A stretch of 64,000 bases of DNA, from positions 1 to 64,000 of the forward strand of contig JAEWDK010000001.1 in the NCBI GenBank assembly GCA_023390175.1, written 5' to 3'. This document shows positions 49,411 to 58,810 of the stretch, in pieces (the stretch's first letter is position 1; each line of letters begins with the position of its first letter). Origin of the DNA: Bacillota bacterium (GTDB lineage: Bacteria; Bacillota; Clostridia; Oscillospirales; Acutalibacteraceae). The notes below the pieces were generated by a model, which worked only from the letters and a program-made list of their open reading frames with translations, searched no databases and was not told the origin of the DNA. A program made the translations under genes and the position numbers.

Positions 49411-50247
49411 TTAACCCTTTAATCCGGCCGTCGCAATACCTTCCACAAAATATTTCTGGCAGATAAAGAACACTGCGGCGCAGGGAAGCATTGCAACGAG
49501 GGCCATGGCCATAATCTGATTCCACTGAATATTTGTCGTGGCATCAATGGTCATATTCAATGCCAAAGGCAGCGTGTATTTGCTTACGCTGTTGATATAG
49601 ATTAAGGAATTGAAGAAATCGTTCCAGGTCCATATAAATTGAAAAATACCCATAGAAATGATCGCGGGTTTGCAGAGCGGCAGCAAAATAAGAATGAGGG
49701 TCATAAAGGAATTGCAGCCGTCAAGGTTTGCCGATTCTTCCAATTCCTTCGGAAGCCCCCGAAGAAATTGTACCATCATATAAATGAAAAACGGATAACA
49801 CGCCAAGGCTGCCGGCACAATAAACGGCAAATAGGTATTGAGCCAGCCAAGATTTCGAAAAGTCAAATAGCGGGGAATAATTAGGATGGAGCTCGGCAGC
49901 ATCAGCGTAGAAAGCATAAGCATAAAAAGAGGTTTTTTGAAGGGGAATTCAAACCGCGAAAACCCATATGCCACAAGAGTAGAGGAGATAATCGTTAAAA
50001 GTACCGTTGGAATCACCATTTTTATTGTGTTCAATAAAAAGGTGCCAAATGTATATTGGCCACTGGACTTCCACCCATCGGTAAAAGCCGTAAATGCGAA
50101 ACTGCTTGGCAGAAGCCGCGTGGACGCGAAAATCTCCGTATTACTCTTGAACGAAGCAGTTAGGACCCACAGAAGCGGATAAATCATAATGACGCCAAGC
50201 CCTATGAGAAGGACGTAAACAAAAACTCTTTGTGCGGAACGTTTCAT
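49411..50247 (-). CDS. Sugar ABC transporter permease, MalG type (second system)
   Basis: This 278-residue permease has six membrane segments and an EAA-type loop EESANLDGCNSFMTLILILL (about 186-205). The end CQKYFVEGIATAGLKG is typical of the family. The ATG overlaps the last base of the MalF-type stop codon, and GGAGGCGAT precedes it. No ATPase gene is in the operon. Confidence 0.93.
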   Translation of the reverse strand: MKRSAQRVFVYVLLIGLGVIMIYPLLWVLTASFKSNTEIFASTRLLPSSFAFTAFTDGWKSSGQYTFGTFLLNTIKMVIPTVLLTIISSTLVAYGFSRFEFPFKKPLFMLMLSTLMLPSSILIIPRYLTFRNLGWLNTYLPFIVPAALACYPFFIYMMVQFLRGLPKELEESANLDGCNSFMTLILILLPLCKPAIISMGIFQFIWTWNDFFNSLIYINSVSKYTLPLALNMTIDATTNIQWNQIMAMALVAMLPCAAVFFICQKYFVEGIATAGLKG

Positions 50248-51137
50248 TATATATCGCCTCCGTTTTCATAGAAAGTCCAGCTTTTCGAAGTTTTAAAAAT
50301 AATTGCGGTAAAAATCAGTATGATAACAAACAAAGCCCATGACAGTGCGGAAGCATAGCCCATGCGGAAATATTTGAATGCGTTGTCGTACAGCAGCATG
50401 CCAAACAGATACGTGGAATTATTGGGCCCGCCTTTCGTAACAATGAAGGACCCTGTGAAATCCTGAAAAGCATTGATCATTTGCATAACCAAATTGAACA
50501 GGATAATGGGAGACAGCATCGGCAGGGTAATATGCCAAAAGGAATGCAGCTTTGTGGAGCCGTCCACACTTGCCGCTTCGTACAGCTCGTTTGGAATCTG
50601 TTTCAGGCCTGCAAGGAACAGAACCATGGACGAACCGAACTGCCAAACATTCAGCAAAGTAATGCTCATTAAGGAGATACGTGAATCGCCCAGCCAATCA
50701 ATAGGAGGAATTTGTATTAATGAAAGAACGTGGTTGACTGTTCCGTCATGCATGAACAGTGCTTTCCACAAAAGGGCCACTGCCACGCTCCCGCCAAAAA
50801 TGGAGGGTAAATAATATACCGTGCGAAATATTCCGATTCCGCGTATTTTCATGTTTAAAATCAGTGCGATAATAAGCGCAAACCCGAGCTTAGCCGGAAC
50901 CGCCATAATAACATACTGAAATGTGACTGCCAGGGATTGGATAAACATCGGATCGGAGAACATCTTGACATAATTCGAAATGCCGACAAATGATGATGCT
51001 TTCAAAAGGTTGTAGGAAGTGAACGAATAGGCGAATGAAGCTATAAAAGGATAGAGTTGAAAGATCAGAAATCCGAGTATCCATGGAGTGATGTAGAGCA
51101 GTCCTACATATCGATTTCTCAAATGCTTTGCTTTCAT
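50247..51137 (-). CDS. Sugar ABC transporter permease, MalF type (second system)
   Basis: This 296-residue permease has six membrane segments, starting LLYITPWILGFLIFQLYPF, and an EAA-type loop EAASVDGSTKLHSFWHITLP (about 188-207). It is coupled to the MalG gene and follows the binding protein gene by about 120 bases. AAAGGGGAA precedes the ATG. Confidence 0.93.
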   Translation of the reverse strand: MKAKHLRNRYVGLLYITPWILGFLIFQLYPFIASFAYSFTSYNLLKASSFVGISNYVKMFSDPMFIQSLAVTFQYVIMAVPAKLGFALIIALILNMKIRGIGIFRTVYYLPSIFGGSVAVALLWKALFMHDGTVNHVLSLIQIPPIDWLGDSRISLMSITLLNVWQFGSSMVLFLAGLKQIPNELYEAASVDGSTKLHSFWHITLPMLSPIILFNLVMQMINAFQDFTGSFIVTKGGPNNSTYLFGMLLYDNAFKYFRMGYASALSWALFVIILIFTAIIFKTSKSWTFYENGGDI

Positions 51138-51257
51138 ATTAATATTCCCCTTTCAGGAATTGAGGTTCAGATTTTCATTTTCACAGCTCTGCACCGTATT
51201 TTCAAAACAGAATCGTACAGGATACTGCCGAAGCAGTATCCTGCAAAATTTGACAGT

Positions 51258-52613
51258 CTATTTTGAATTCTTAATTTCTTTAACTTTTTGATTAAAGCTA
51301 TTCATGATTTCATCTGTAACAGTTTCGGGACTTGCGCCGTTGTAGCCGATTTTTTCAATTTCATCAAGCATGATTTTTGTGATTTCACTGTTATTGGTAT
51401 ATGCGGTTTCACGTACGCTTGGGTTTTCAAGAGCCTTGTTCACAACGTTATTTACTCCGGTGTTCAGCCCATTAGAGCTTAATAATATATCTCTTGCCAT
51501 TTGTGTTGGCGGAACTCCTCTAACGTCTTTCAGAATTGCTGCGGCGCCTTTATCGTTGAAGAACCAATTTACGAATTTCGACGCCTCATCGAGCTGTTTG
51601 CTGTCCTTATTCAGAGCAATGAACATGGAGGGAACGGAATCAGTTTTTGCTTTGGCATCCGCTGCTGCGGGCATTTTCGTTATGCCAAGCGGCCATTTTA
51701 AATTTGTCTGATTCACTGTGAATGCTGCGGTATATTCGATGATCGTAGCAAAATCCCCGTTAATCCACTTCGGATTCTGAGTCGGGTTGTTTTCAAACGG
51801 AGCGCTTTCCTTCGGGGACTGAATCACCTTGTTGTCAATCAGTTTTTTGTAATATGTAAGGGCGTCCAGCATGGCTGCGCGGTCAAAGCCCAAAGTTCCG
51901 TCGCTGTTGATAAGCTCTTTCCCTGTTTTCTGTTCAATATAGGCCTTGAGCAGCAGCCTTGCCTCGTTTGAATCCTGGCAGAGGAAATATTTGCTGCTGT
52001 CTTTTTTGTTCACCGTGCTGCCAATGGAAAGCAGATTGTCCCAGGTCCAAACCGTATCTTCCGGTATTCCCATGGTTTTGAACAGATTCTTGTTGTATTC
52101 CAGACAGAATGAATTCAGTCCCACCGGTAATCCAGTCAGTTTTCCATTTAAAACGTAGTAATCCAGCACGTTTTTATTAAATGAACTGATGTCGATATTC
52201 TTTTGGTCGTAAATATTCGCAAACATATCGCCCTGAGCGGCTAAATCATAGATCCAATAACTGTCAACCGTAATAATGTCCGGTGCTGTTCCGCCGCTTA
52301 GCTGCGTAACCAGCTTTTGTTCATATCCGCTGTAACCACTGTATTCTCCATTGATCTTAACATTCGGATGCAGCTTTTCATATTCGGCAATTGCAGCCAA
52401 TGTTGCCTTGTGGCGTGCATCGCCACCCCACCAGCTGAATCTAAGGGTTACCGGCTCGCTGGTTTCCTTACCGGACGCCGCCTGCGATTGGACGGTTGAG
52501 CCCTGTGCCTGGCTGGACGATCCCTGTGCTGAATTTTGTCCGCAGCCCGGAACAATTCCTGCCAGCATCGCCGCTGCACACACAGTGGCAGCAAGTTTTA
52601 GAAAGCGTTTCAT
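51258..52613 (-). CDS. Sugar ABC transporter substrate-binding lipoprotein (second system)
   Basis: This 451-residue lipoprotein has a signal peptide MKRFLKLAATVCAAAMLAG and lipobox Cys24 (IVPGC). A Ser/Gln-rich linker (about 27-52) follows, then the family region RFSWWGGDARHKATLAAIAE. It is first in the operon that continues through permeases, esterase and oxidoreductases. The divergent YesN/YesM pair starts 272 bases upstream and probably activates it. The binding of an acetylated or uronate-containing oligosaccharide would fit the esterase and uxuA, but this is inference. Confidence 0.92.
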   Translation of the reverse strand: MKRFLKLAATVCAAAMLAGIVPGCGQNSAQGSSSQAQGSTVQSQAASGKETSEPVTLRFSWWGGDARHKATLAAIAEYEKLHPNVKINGEYSGYSGYEQKLVTQLSGGTAPDIITVDSYWIYDLAAQGDMFANIYDQKNIDISSFNKNVLDYYVLNGKLTGLPVGLNSFCLEYNKNLFKTMGIPEDTVWTWDNLLSIGSTVNKKDSSKYFLCQDSNEARLLLKAYIEQKTGKELINSDGTLGFDRAAMLDALTYYKKLIDNKVIQSPKESAPFENNPTQNPKWINGDFATIIEYTAAFTVNQTNLKWPLGITKMPAAADAKAKTDSVPSMFIALNKDSKQLDEASKFVNWFFNDKGAAAILKDVRGVPPTQMARDILLSSNGLNTGVNNVVNKALENPSVRETAYTNNSEITKIMLDEIEKIGYNGASPETVTDEIMNSFNQKVKEIKNSK

Positions 52614-52885
52614 TTTTTTCTCCTCCCAAATTTGTTTTTGTTGCTGATATCAATATATCTGTTTTTCGTCTCGAAAGATATATCCCTCTAATGTTTTTTC
52701 ATATCAGTTGTTGACCGAAAATGGAGATTGGTATCATTTCTTAACTTAAGAGCATGATTATTTGCTCAATATATCTGAAATATTTTTTATATTCCTGAAT
52801 TTTATTGATAATATGCTGAACTTTTACTATAATGTCAATATTGTTTTAAATACACGCTATAACACGACAGGACGGTGACAGGGTA

Positions 52886-53635
52886 TTGTACAGGCTTTTG
52901 ATTGCAGATGATGAATATGAAATCCGCAATGGTCTTGCAAACTATTTTCCTTGGAATAAAATCGGTTTTGAAATAGCGGCAACGGTTGAAAACGGATTTA
53001 CGGCTCTGGAATTCTTCAAACATCACCAGGTTGATGCGATTCTTTGCGATGTTCGCATGCCGGTAATGTCCGGGTTAGACCTTGCCCGGGAGCTGCACGA
53101 GCGAAGGGTTAACGTAAAAATTGTAATGCTCAGCGGTTACCGGGAATTTGACTATGTAAGACAGGCTTTAGAATACGGTGCTTACAATTACATTCTGAAA
53201 CCGACCAAATATGCGGAGATCGTCAAAGTTTTCAGCGAAATTCGGGACGGTCTTGACAGAGAATCGGCTTTATGCGCCGCAGAAGAAAAGCGGGATTTGA
53301 AAGGATTCAATTTACATAGCGAAATTATCGGAACCGTTCAGGATTATATTTCCCATAATTATAAAAACGCCACGCTGGAAGATGCTGCCCGCATGGTTTA
53401 TATGAACCCTTTTTATCTGAGTAAATTGTTTAAACTGAAAACCGGAATTAACTTCTCCGATTACCTTATGCAGATGAAAATGGAAAAAGCCGGAGAACTG
53501 CTCAAGGACATGGCTTACAAAATCTACGATGTCAGCTTGATGGTGGGTTATTCCAACCCGAAAAATTTTACGCGGGCTTTTAAAAAGTTTTACAATAAGT
53601 CCCCGAATGAATATCGAAAATTTGGTGGTGAATAA
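52886..53635 (+). CDS. Short YesN-type response regulator
   Basis: This 249-residue regulator has a receiver domain (residues 1-120; acidic pocket DDE 8-10, phosphoacceptor Asp55 in LCDVRMPV, Lys105 in ILKPTKY) joined almost directly to an AraC DNA-binding domain (about 145-249, ending in SPNEYRK). The long middle region of typical YesN proteins (about 500 residues in total) is missing. Translation probably starts at TTG 52886, since the receiver fold begins there and GGACGGTGA lies about ten bases upstream. The kinase gene follows by 32 bases. The likely target is the divergent ABC operon. Confidence 0.9.
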   Translation: MYRLLIADDEYEIRNGLANYFPWNKIGFEIAATVENGFTALEFFKHHQVDAILCDVRMPVMSGLDLARELHERRVNVKIVMLSGYREFDYVRQALEYGAYNYILKPTKYAEIVKVFSEIRDGLDRESALCAAEEKRDLKGFNLHSEIIGTVQDYISHNYKNATLEDAARMVYMNPFYLSKLFKLKTGINFSDYLMQMKMEKAGELLKDMAYKIYDVSLMVGYSNPKNFTRAFKKFYNKSPNEYRKFGGE

Positions 53636-53667
53636 CCTGCGGGCACGATTGTCTGCAGCAAATTAAA

Positions 53668-55413
53668 ATGAAAATAAATAATTCGCGGCTTATGAAACAC
53701 AATTTGGGCTTATTCCTTATACCGGTTCTGATTCCAATTCTGGTATTGGGGTCGCTTTCCGTATTGATCACACAGTATTATATAAAAAATGAAATTGATC
53801 AAAACAGCACAAAGCTGCTGAATCAAACAAAAGAAAAAGTCGAGCTTATGCTGGACGGAATTAACGCGATAAACGTAAATTTCGGGTTGGATGCAACCGT
53901 AACAGTCAATTTGAAACGAATTTTCAACAGCAACACGCTTACGTTTGAAGATGTGGCACAGCTGGACATGCTGAAAAACCTGCTGAGCGGGCCAGCCTAT
54001 TCCAGCGATAATATTGACTCGATTTATGTTTACTTCGAAAATGAAAACAAGCGTTTTATTTCCACCCAGGAAGGGATGACAAGTTTCGGCGTGTCCAATG
54101 ATGTTGGCTGGTACAACGCGTTTTTGCAGAACCGGTTAAGTACGAAAACTTGGTGTGAAGTTAGAAAGATACAGCGTTACAGCTTTGAAAAACCGATTCT
54201 TCTTCTTTCCGTTTTTAAAAATATCCGGGCATATGATTCTCCGCGCAGCATTGGGGTAATTGTATTGAATGTCCGGATGGACTCCATCCAGAAATCTCTT
54301 TCGAATATGAAAACCTTCGATAACCAGCGGCTATTTCTTTTGGACAGTCAAAGCCGGCTCATCTGTGATAACGCCGGGCTCTCCTCCGGTGAAACAATTC
54401 ATGTATCCCAGCTTTTTGATCGCCAGAAAATAACTTCGACGACGGTCAAATCAAATAAATATGATCTTCAATATATTTCAGTTATTCCTTATGAAGAGTT
54501 ATACAGAGTCCCGATCAACCTTCTTATCATTACGACACTGCTGCTCATTTTTTCGATTATTCAGGGGCTGATTCTGACTTATTATCTCTCTAAAAAAAAT
54601 TATAAGCATATCAGCGATATCATAAAAATAATAGATTCTGCCAAAGAGGGCTATTCCCTGCCGTTGCTGCCAAAACAGGTTGAAAACGAATACAGCTATA
54701 TTGAGTATAACATCATTAAAAATTTTATCGATCAAAATTACCTGAAAATCCAGCTTTCCGAAAAAAAATATAAAATGAAAACTTTGGAGCTGCTTGCACT
54801 TCAGTCTCAAATTAATCCTCATTTTCTTTTTAACACGCTGGAGACAATTGACATGCGCGCGTTGGGGCTGACCGGCGGGCCAAATGAAGTCAGTCAGATG
54901 CTGGAAAGCCTTTCCACTATCCTTCAGTGCTCTTTAGCTGACCCCATGGGAACCATCTCTTTATATGACGAAATCGAAAATGTGAAAAGCTATATTGATA
55001 TACAGCAGATTCGATTTAAAGATAAGTTTAATGTCATTTGGGCCTGTAAACTTGATACAAAGCATTATCAGATCATTAAACTGATTTTGCAGCCTTTGAT
55101 TGAAAATTCCATACGTCACGGGATTAAGCACAAAGAAGGCCGGGGAACCATAAAAATCATCATTCGTCAGAAAGCAGAAGAACTTGCAGTAACCGTGATT
55201 GATAACGGTATTGGCATCAGCCCGGAAAAACTGGTACAGATTAAGGAAGAATTACATATGCAGCCGAAGAGCCATACCGCGCACATTGGCCTGATAAACA
55301 CCAACAATCGTTTAATTCTTCGCTATGGCGAAGGTTATGGCCTTCATATTCGAAGCCACTTCGGGTGGGGTACCAGCGTTTCTTTTTCCATTCCCTATGG
55401 GCCGGAGATATAA
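53668..55413 (+). CDS. YesM-type sensor histidine kinase with extracellular domain
   Basis: This 581-residue kinase has membrane segments at about 13-35 and 277-300 that flank a large extracellular domain of the Cache type. A short linker follows, then the kinase domain: His385 in SQINPHFLFNTLE, N box QPLIENSIRHGIKH and DNGIGISPEK. It would sense a sugar or binding protein outside the cell and phosphorylate the YesN regulator encoded just upstream. The ATG has a poor ribosome binding site, so the start is less certain. A terminator of the repeated kind follows directly. Confidence 0.92.
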   Translation: MKINNSRLMKHNLGLFLIPVLIPILVLGSLSVLITQYYIKNEIDQNSTKLLNQTKEKVELMLDGINAINVNFGLDATVTVNLKRIFNSNTLTFEDVAQLDMLKNLLSGPAYSSDNIDSIYVYFENENKRFISTQEGMTSFGVSNDVGWYNAFLQNRLSTKTWCEVRKIQRYSFEKPILLLSVFKNIRAYDSPRSIGVIVLNVRMDSIQKSLSNMKTFDNQRLFLLDSQSRLICDNAGLSSGETIHVSQLFDRQKITSTTVKSNKYDLQYISVIPYEELYRVPINLLIITTLLLIFSIIQGLILTYYLSKKNYKHISDIIKIIDSAKEGYSLPLLPKQVENEYSYIEYNIIKNFIDQNYLKIQLSEKKYKMKTLELLALQSQINPHFLFNTLETIDMRALGLTGGPNEVSQMLESLSTILQCSLADPMGTISLYDEIENVKSYIDIQQIRFKDKFNVIWACKLDTKHYQIIKLILQPLIENSIRHGIKHKEGRGTIKIIIRQKAEELAVTVIDNGIGISPEKLVQIKEELHMQPKSHTAHIGLINTNNRLILRYGEGYGLHIRSHFGWGTSVSFSIPYGPEI

Positions 55414-55418
55414 TTGAA

Positions 55419-55488
55419 AAAAGGTTCAAAATGGAGATGCACACTCCATCTTGAACCTTTTGCTTTTCCGGTTTCAATTCAGTTTCTC
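55419..55488. repeat. Dispersed hairpin element, copy 2 (also terminator of the YesM gene)
   Basis: Stem 55420-55436 with 55444-55460 (16 of 17 pairs) is followed by TTTGCTTTT and then CCGGTTTCAATTCAGTTT. Copy 1 (23254-23330) has the same stem core GGTTCAAAA to TTGAACC, the same inner GGAG/CTCC, and CCGGTTTTCATTCTGTTT after the T-tract. The match beyond the terminator argues for a common origin. Confidence 0.7.
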
Positions 55489-55607
55489 TTTATTTTTGTT
55501 CCTTCGGATTCGCAGTCTTTCTCATCCGTTTCGAACACGTAAGCCATAGAAGTCAGCTTTTGCTTTCAATTATAAACAGGAAAGACACCTTTCACTGTAC
55601 AGCGCAT

Positions 55608-58600
55608 TCAACGAAGCTTCTGCGGATATTTACCGATGACTAAGTCCATATGATATTCAAAGTGCCCGTCGTCAAAACGGTATTCCTTACTCAGTGCGGG
55701 GCCGCAGCTGTTGGAACCAATGCCGCAGACCTTATAATCCAGGCACAAAACGGTAGAATCACATTCCTCCAGCTCAAAATTGTGCGCTTTTGCTGTCAAT
55801 TCTTCCTGCGTATATTTCGAAACATTGAAGCTGAAGCTGTCACCGCAGGCCTTCAGGCTGTTCCCTGCCGGGTCACAAACCTCTACATATTTGCAGCCGC
55901 AGTGGCTGGAGTTTTCCTGTGGTTTAATATAATCTTCATGCATATCGGCAACGTCGGAAGTAAACTTCCCAATAAAAGAGCTTCTGTGTTTATCCACATA
56001 GCTTTCATTTGGCCCGTAGCCGAAGTATTCCACCTTAGCGAATGATTTCGGAAGAAACAAACGCAAACCGAACCTTGGCAGGGACGGAAGATTTGTATCT
56101 CTGTCAGCAATCATGTTCAGCGAAATTTTCCCGTCAGAATGGACCGTCCATTCCGATTTGATCTTCAGAATTCTCTGAACCGAAACGGCAGAGACAGCCA
56201 GGTCAGCCGTAATAACAATATCCTCATTCTTTTGTGCTGCTGCGGCATCGTACACCCGGACGGTTGTTCTGTCATAGCCTGCGGCTTCCCATTCCTTCCT
56301 GATATACATGTCATTGTCGGTCGGGGCACGCCATAAATTGTATTCCATCGGTTTATTCAGCAACGTCACATTATCTTTTACTAAACTGTCAAAAGCACCC
56401 GTAACTTTATTGAATACGTACCGGAATGTTTCCCCTTCCACCACAATTTTCCGGTCACATTCCGTCGCCGAAACGATTTGTTTTCTGCCTTCATTTATAC
56501 AAACCGGTGCTTCACAAAGCGTTAACTGGTCAAATCCCAATTCGAAGCCTGCTTCGGCAAAATTCGATTGATATTTTTGCTTATAAAATAGGTTCAAATA
56601 GCAGTTCCCGTCTTCCGGAACGTTATAATCCAGACACACCGTCTTTTCCGACTTTGCGGGAATATCCAAATTCTGAATGACTCCGGTAGAAATCACATTT
56701 CCATTGCAGGTAATTTGATACTCAACAGAAACATAATCCGCCAGATTGGTGAAATCCAGTTTATTGGAAATGCTTACAAGACCTTTTTTCAGGTCGATTG
56801 CCACAGCACGAACCGGGCGGGCAACATTTTTTAATTCTTTCAAGCCGCTGTGAACGCGCCTGTCCGGGTACACCAGCCCGTCCGTACAGAAATTTCCGTC
56901 ATGCGGGAATTCCCCGAAATCCCCTCCATAGCAGAATTTGTTCTTGCCTTCCTTGGTTGTGCCCATCCAAACCGCATGGTCGCACCATTCCCAAACGAAG
57001 CCGCCCGCAAAGCCGTCGTATTTATAAATTTGCTGATAATAATCTTCAAGATCGCCGGGGCCGTTCCCCATCGCGTGTGAAAATTCGCACTGGATGAACG
57101 GTTTTTTCAAGCCGTCCGAAAAATATTGTTCGATTGCTTCCACAGGCGCGTACATTCTGCTGTAAACATCAATATTGGAAAGGTCATTATGATAGCCTTC
57201 CATTTCATATATACTGCTTTCATAATGCACCAGCCGTTCGCTGTCATAGGATTTAATCCACGCTGCGGCTTTTTCAAGATTTGGGCCGTATCCGGATTCA
57301 TTCCCCAAGGACCACATTAAAACACTAGCACAGTTTTTATCCCGCATTACATTTTTCTGGACTCTGTCCAGAAATGCGGCTTCAAAACGCGGGTCATGGC
57401 AAAGTGTTCCGAAGGTGCGATCCTTGCAGATCCACTTCCGGTAGTCGCCTTCGTTCCCGCCGCCGTAGATGACTGCCGTTCCGTGAGTTTCAATATCCGA
57501 TTCATCAATTACATAAAAGCCGTACCGGTCGTATAGCTGAGTCGCCCACGGCGCATTCGGATAGTGGCTGGTTCTTATGGCGTTGATATTATGCTGTTTC
57601 ATCAAAATTAAATCCATGCAAAGCTGTTCTTTTGAAATAGTAAATCCGGTAAAAGGGTCGCTGTCATGACGGTTTACGCCCTTTAATTTGAGCTTGACCC
57701 CATTGAAGAAGATTACGCCGTTCTTTACCTCAATCTGCTTTATCCCCACCGTCTGAACAATTACCTCGCCGGAAGCACGCAATACCATTTGATAAAGATT
57801 TGGTGTTTCCGCATTCCACAGAACCGCATTCTTTACCTGAAAGCTTATTTTTTTATCGGATATTTCTTTTGTTTCAACGGGTTTGCCGAAGGGATCAATT
57901 AACGTGCATTCGCCCCGGGCAGGAGTACCGCTCCATTCAAAGTCCACCGTTATTTCAGCGTCCTTATCAGCGCTATCCAGTTTGGTTTTTACGTAATAGT
58001 CGCGAATGTGGGAATTGGGGCGGAGCAGAATATAAACATCCCTGAAAATCCCGGACATCCTCAGTTTATCCTGATCCTCCAGGTAGCTTCCGTCACACCA
58101 CTTTAATACCAGTACGGCAATTGTGTTTTCACCCGGTTTCACAAAATCCGTAATTTCAAACTCACCGGTACAGTGGGACACCTGGCTGTAGCCGACACTC
58201 TTTCCGTTAACCCAAACATAATAACAAGAGTCAACACCCTCAAAGTTCAAAAAGCTTTTCATCGCGCACTGTTCTTCGGTCATTACGAATTTTCGGATAT
58301 ATGCGCCGCATGGATTTTCCGTCGGAACATAAGGGGGATCATAAGGAAAAGGATACCTTGTGTTGGTGTATTGATGACGGTCATACCCTAAAATCTGCCA
58401 GCAGCTCGGTACCGGAATGGTATCGAATTGATCCGTACAGAAACCAGGTGCAAAAAAACCGTCTTGTACATCATGAATATTGTTGTAATAACGGAATTTC
58501 CATTTTCCGCTCAGCATCAATACACGCTCTGACAGGGTTCTTTCCCCCAGCAGAGCGGTTTCCTCATTTGAGAAAGGAATATAATATGCCCTGTTTTCCG

Positions 58601-58652
58601 TAGTTCCCACATGAACTACAGAAGGATTCTCGTAATATTCTGGCAGTTCCAT
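55608..58652 (-). CDS. GH2 beta-galactosidase
   Basis: This 1014-residue enzyme is a full LacZ-length protein with no signal peptide, so it acts in the cytoplasm. The jelly-roll, immunoglobulin-like and TIM-barrel domains are in the usual order. Acid/base Glu452 lies in SLGNESGYG, nucleophile Glu523 in IQCEFSHAMGN, and GVNRHDSDPFTG and AIRTSHYP are typical of LacZ. The C-terminal beta-sandwich (about 740-1014) is complete. An AGGAGG site precedes the ATG. It is transcribed with the upstream FAD oxidoreductases and ABC permeases or from its own promoter in the 158-base gap. Family members hydrolyse beta-galactosides. Confidence 0.95.
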   Translation of the reverse strand: MELPEYYENPSVVHVGTTENRAYYIPFSNEETALLGERTLSERVLMLSGKWKFRYYNNIHDVQDGFFAPGFCTDQFDTIPVPSCWQILGYDRHQYTNTRYPFPYDPPYVPTENPCGAYIRKFVMTEEQCAMKSFLNFEGVDSCYYVWVNGKSVGYSQVSHCTGEFEITDFVKPGENTIAVLVLKWCDGSYLEDQDKLRMSGIFRDVYILLRPNSHIRDYYVKTKLDSADKDAEITVDFEWSGTPARGECTLIDPFGKPVETKEISDKKISFQVKNAVLWNAETPNLYQMVLRASGEVIVQTVGIKQIEVKNGVIFFNGVKLKLKGVNRHDSDPFTGFTISKEQLCMDLILMKQHNINAIRTSHYPNAPWATQLYDRYGFYVIDESDIETHGTAVIYGGGNEGDYRKWICKDRTFGTLCHDPRFEAAFLDRVQKNVMRDKNCASVLMWSLGNESGYGPNLEKAAAWIKSYDSERLVHYESSIYEMEGYHNDLSNIDVYSRMYAPVEAIEQYFSDGLKKPFIQCEFSHAMGNGPGDLEDYYQQIYKYDGFAGGFVWEWCDHAVWMGTTKEGKNKFCYGGDFGEFPHDGNFCTDGLVYPDRRVHSGLKELKNVARPVRAVAIDLKKGLVSISNKLDFTNLADYVSVEYQITCNGNVISTGVIQNLDIPAKSEKTVCLDYNVPEDGNCYLNLFYKQKYQSNFAEAGFELGFDQLTLCEAPVCINEGRKQIVSATECDRKIVVEGETFRYVFNKVTGAFDSLVKDNVTLLNKPMEYNLWRAPTDNDMYIRKEWEAAGYDRTTVRVYDAAAAQKNEDIVITADLAVSAVSVQRILKIKSEWTVHSDGKISLNMIADRDTNLPSLPRFGLRLFLPKSFAKVEYFGYGPNESYVDKHRSSFIGKFTSDVADMHEDYIKPQENSSHCGCKYVEVCDPAGNSLKACGDSFSFNVSKYTQEELTAKAHNFELEECDSTVLCLDYKVCGIGSNSCGPALSKEYRFDDGHFEYHMDLVIGKYPQKLR

Positions 58653-58810
58653 TTAAAAATCCCCTCCTAAACGCCACTCCCGGCATGTATCCGTTTCATT
58701 TACATACCGCACTGTCCGATTTTAGTCTAACTGTTTTCATTCTGATTTTCAATCATAATCTGCCAGCCGTCCCAAAAAATTCAGTGGCGGACGCTCTTTC
58801 AAAATCCTGT

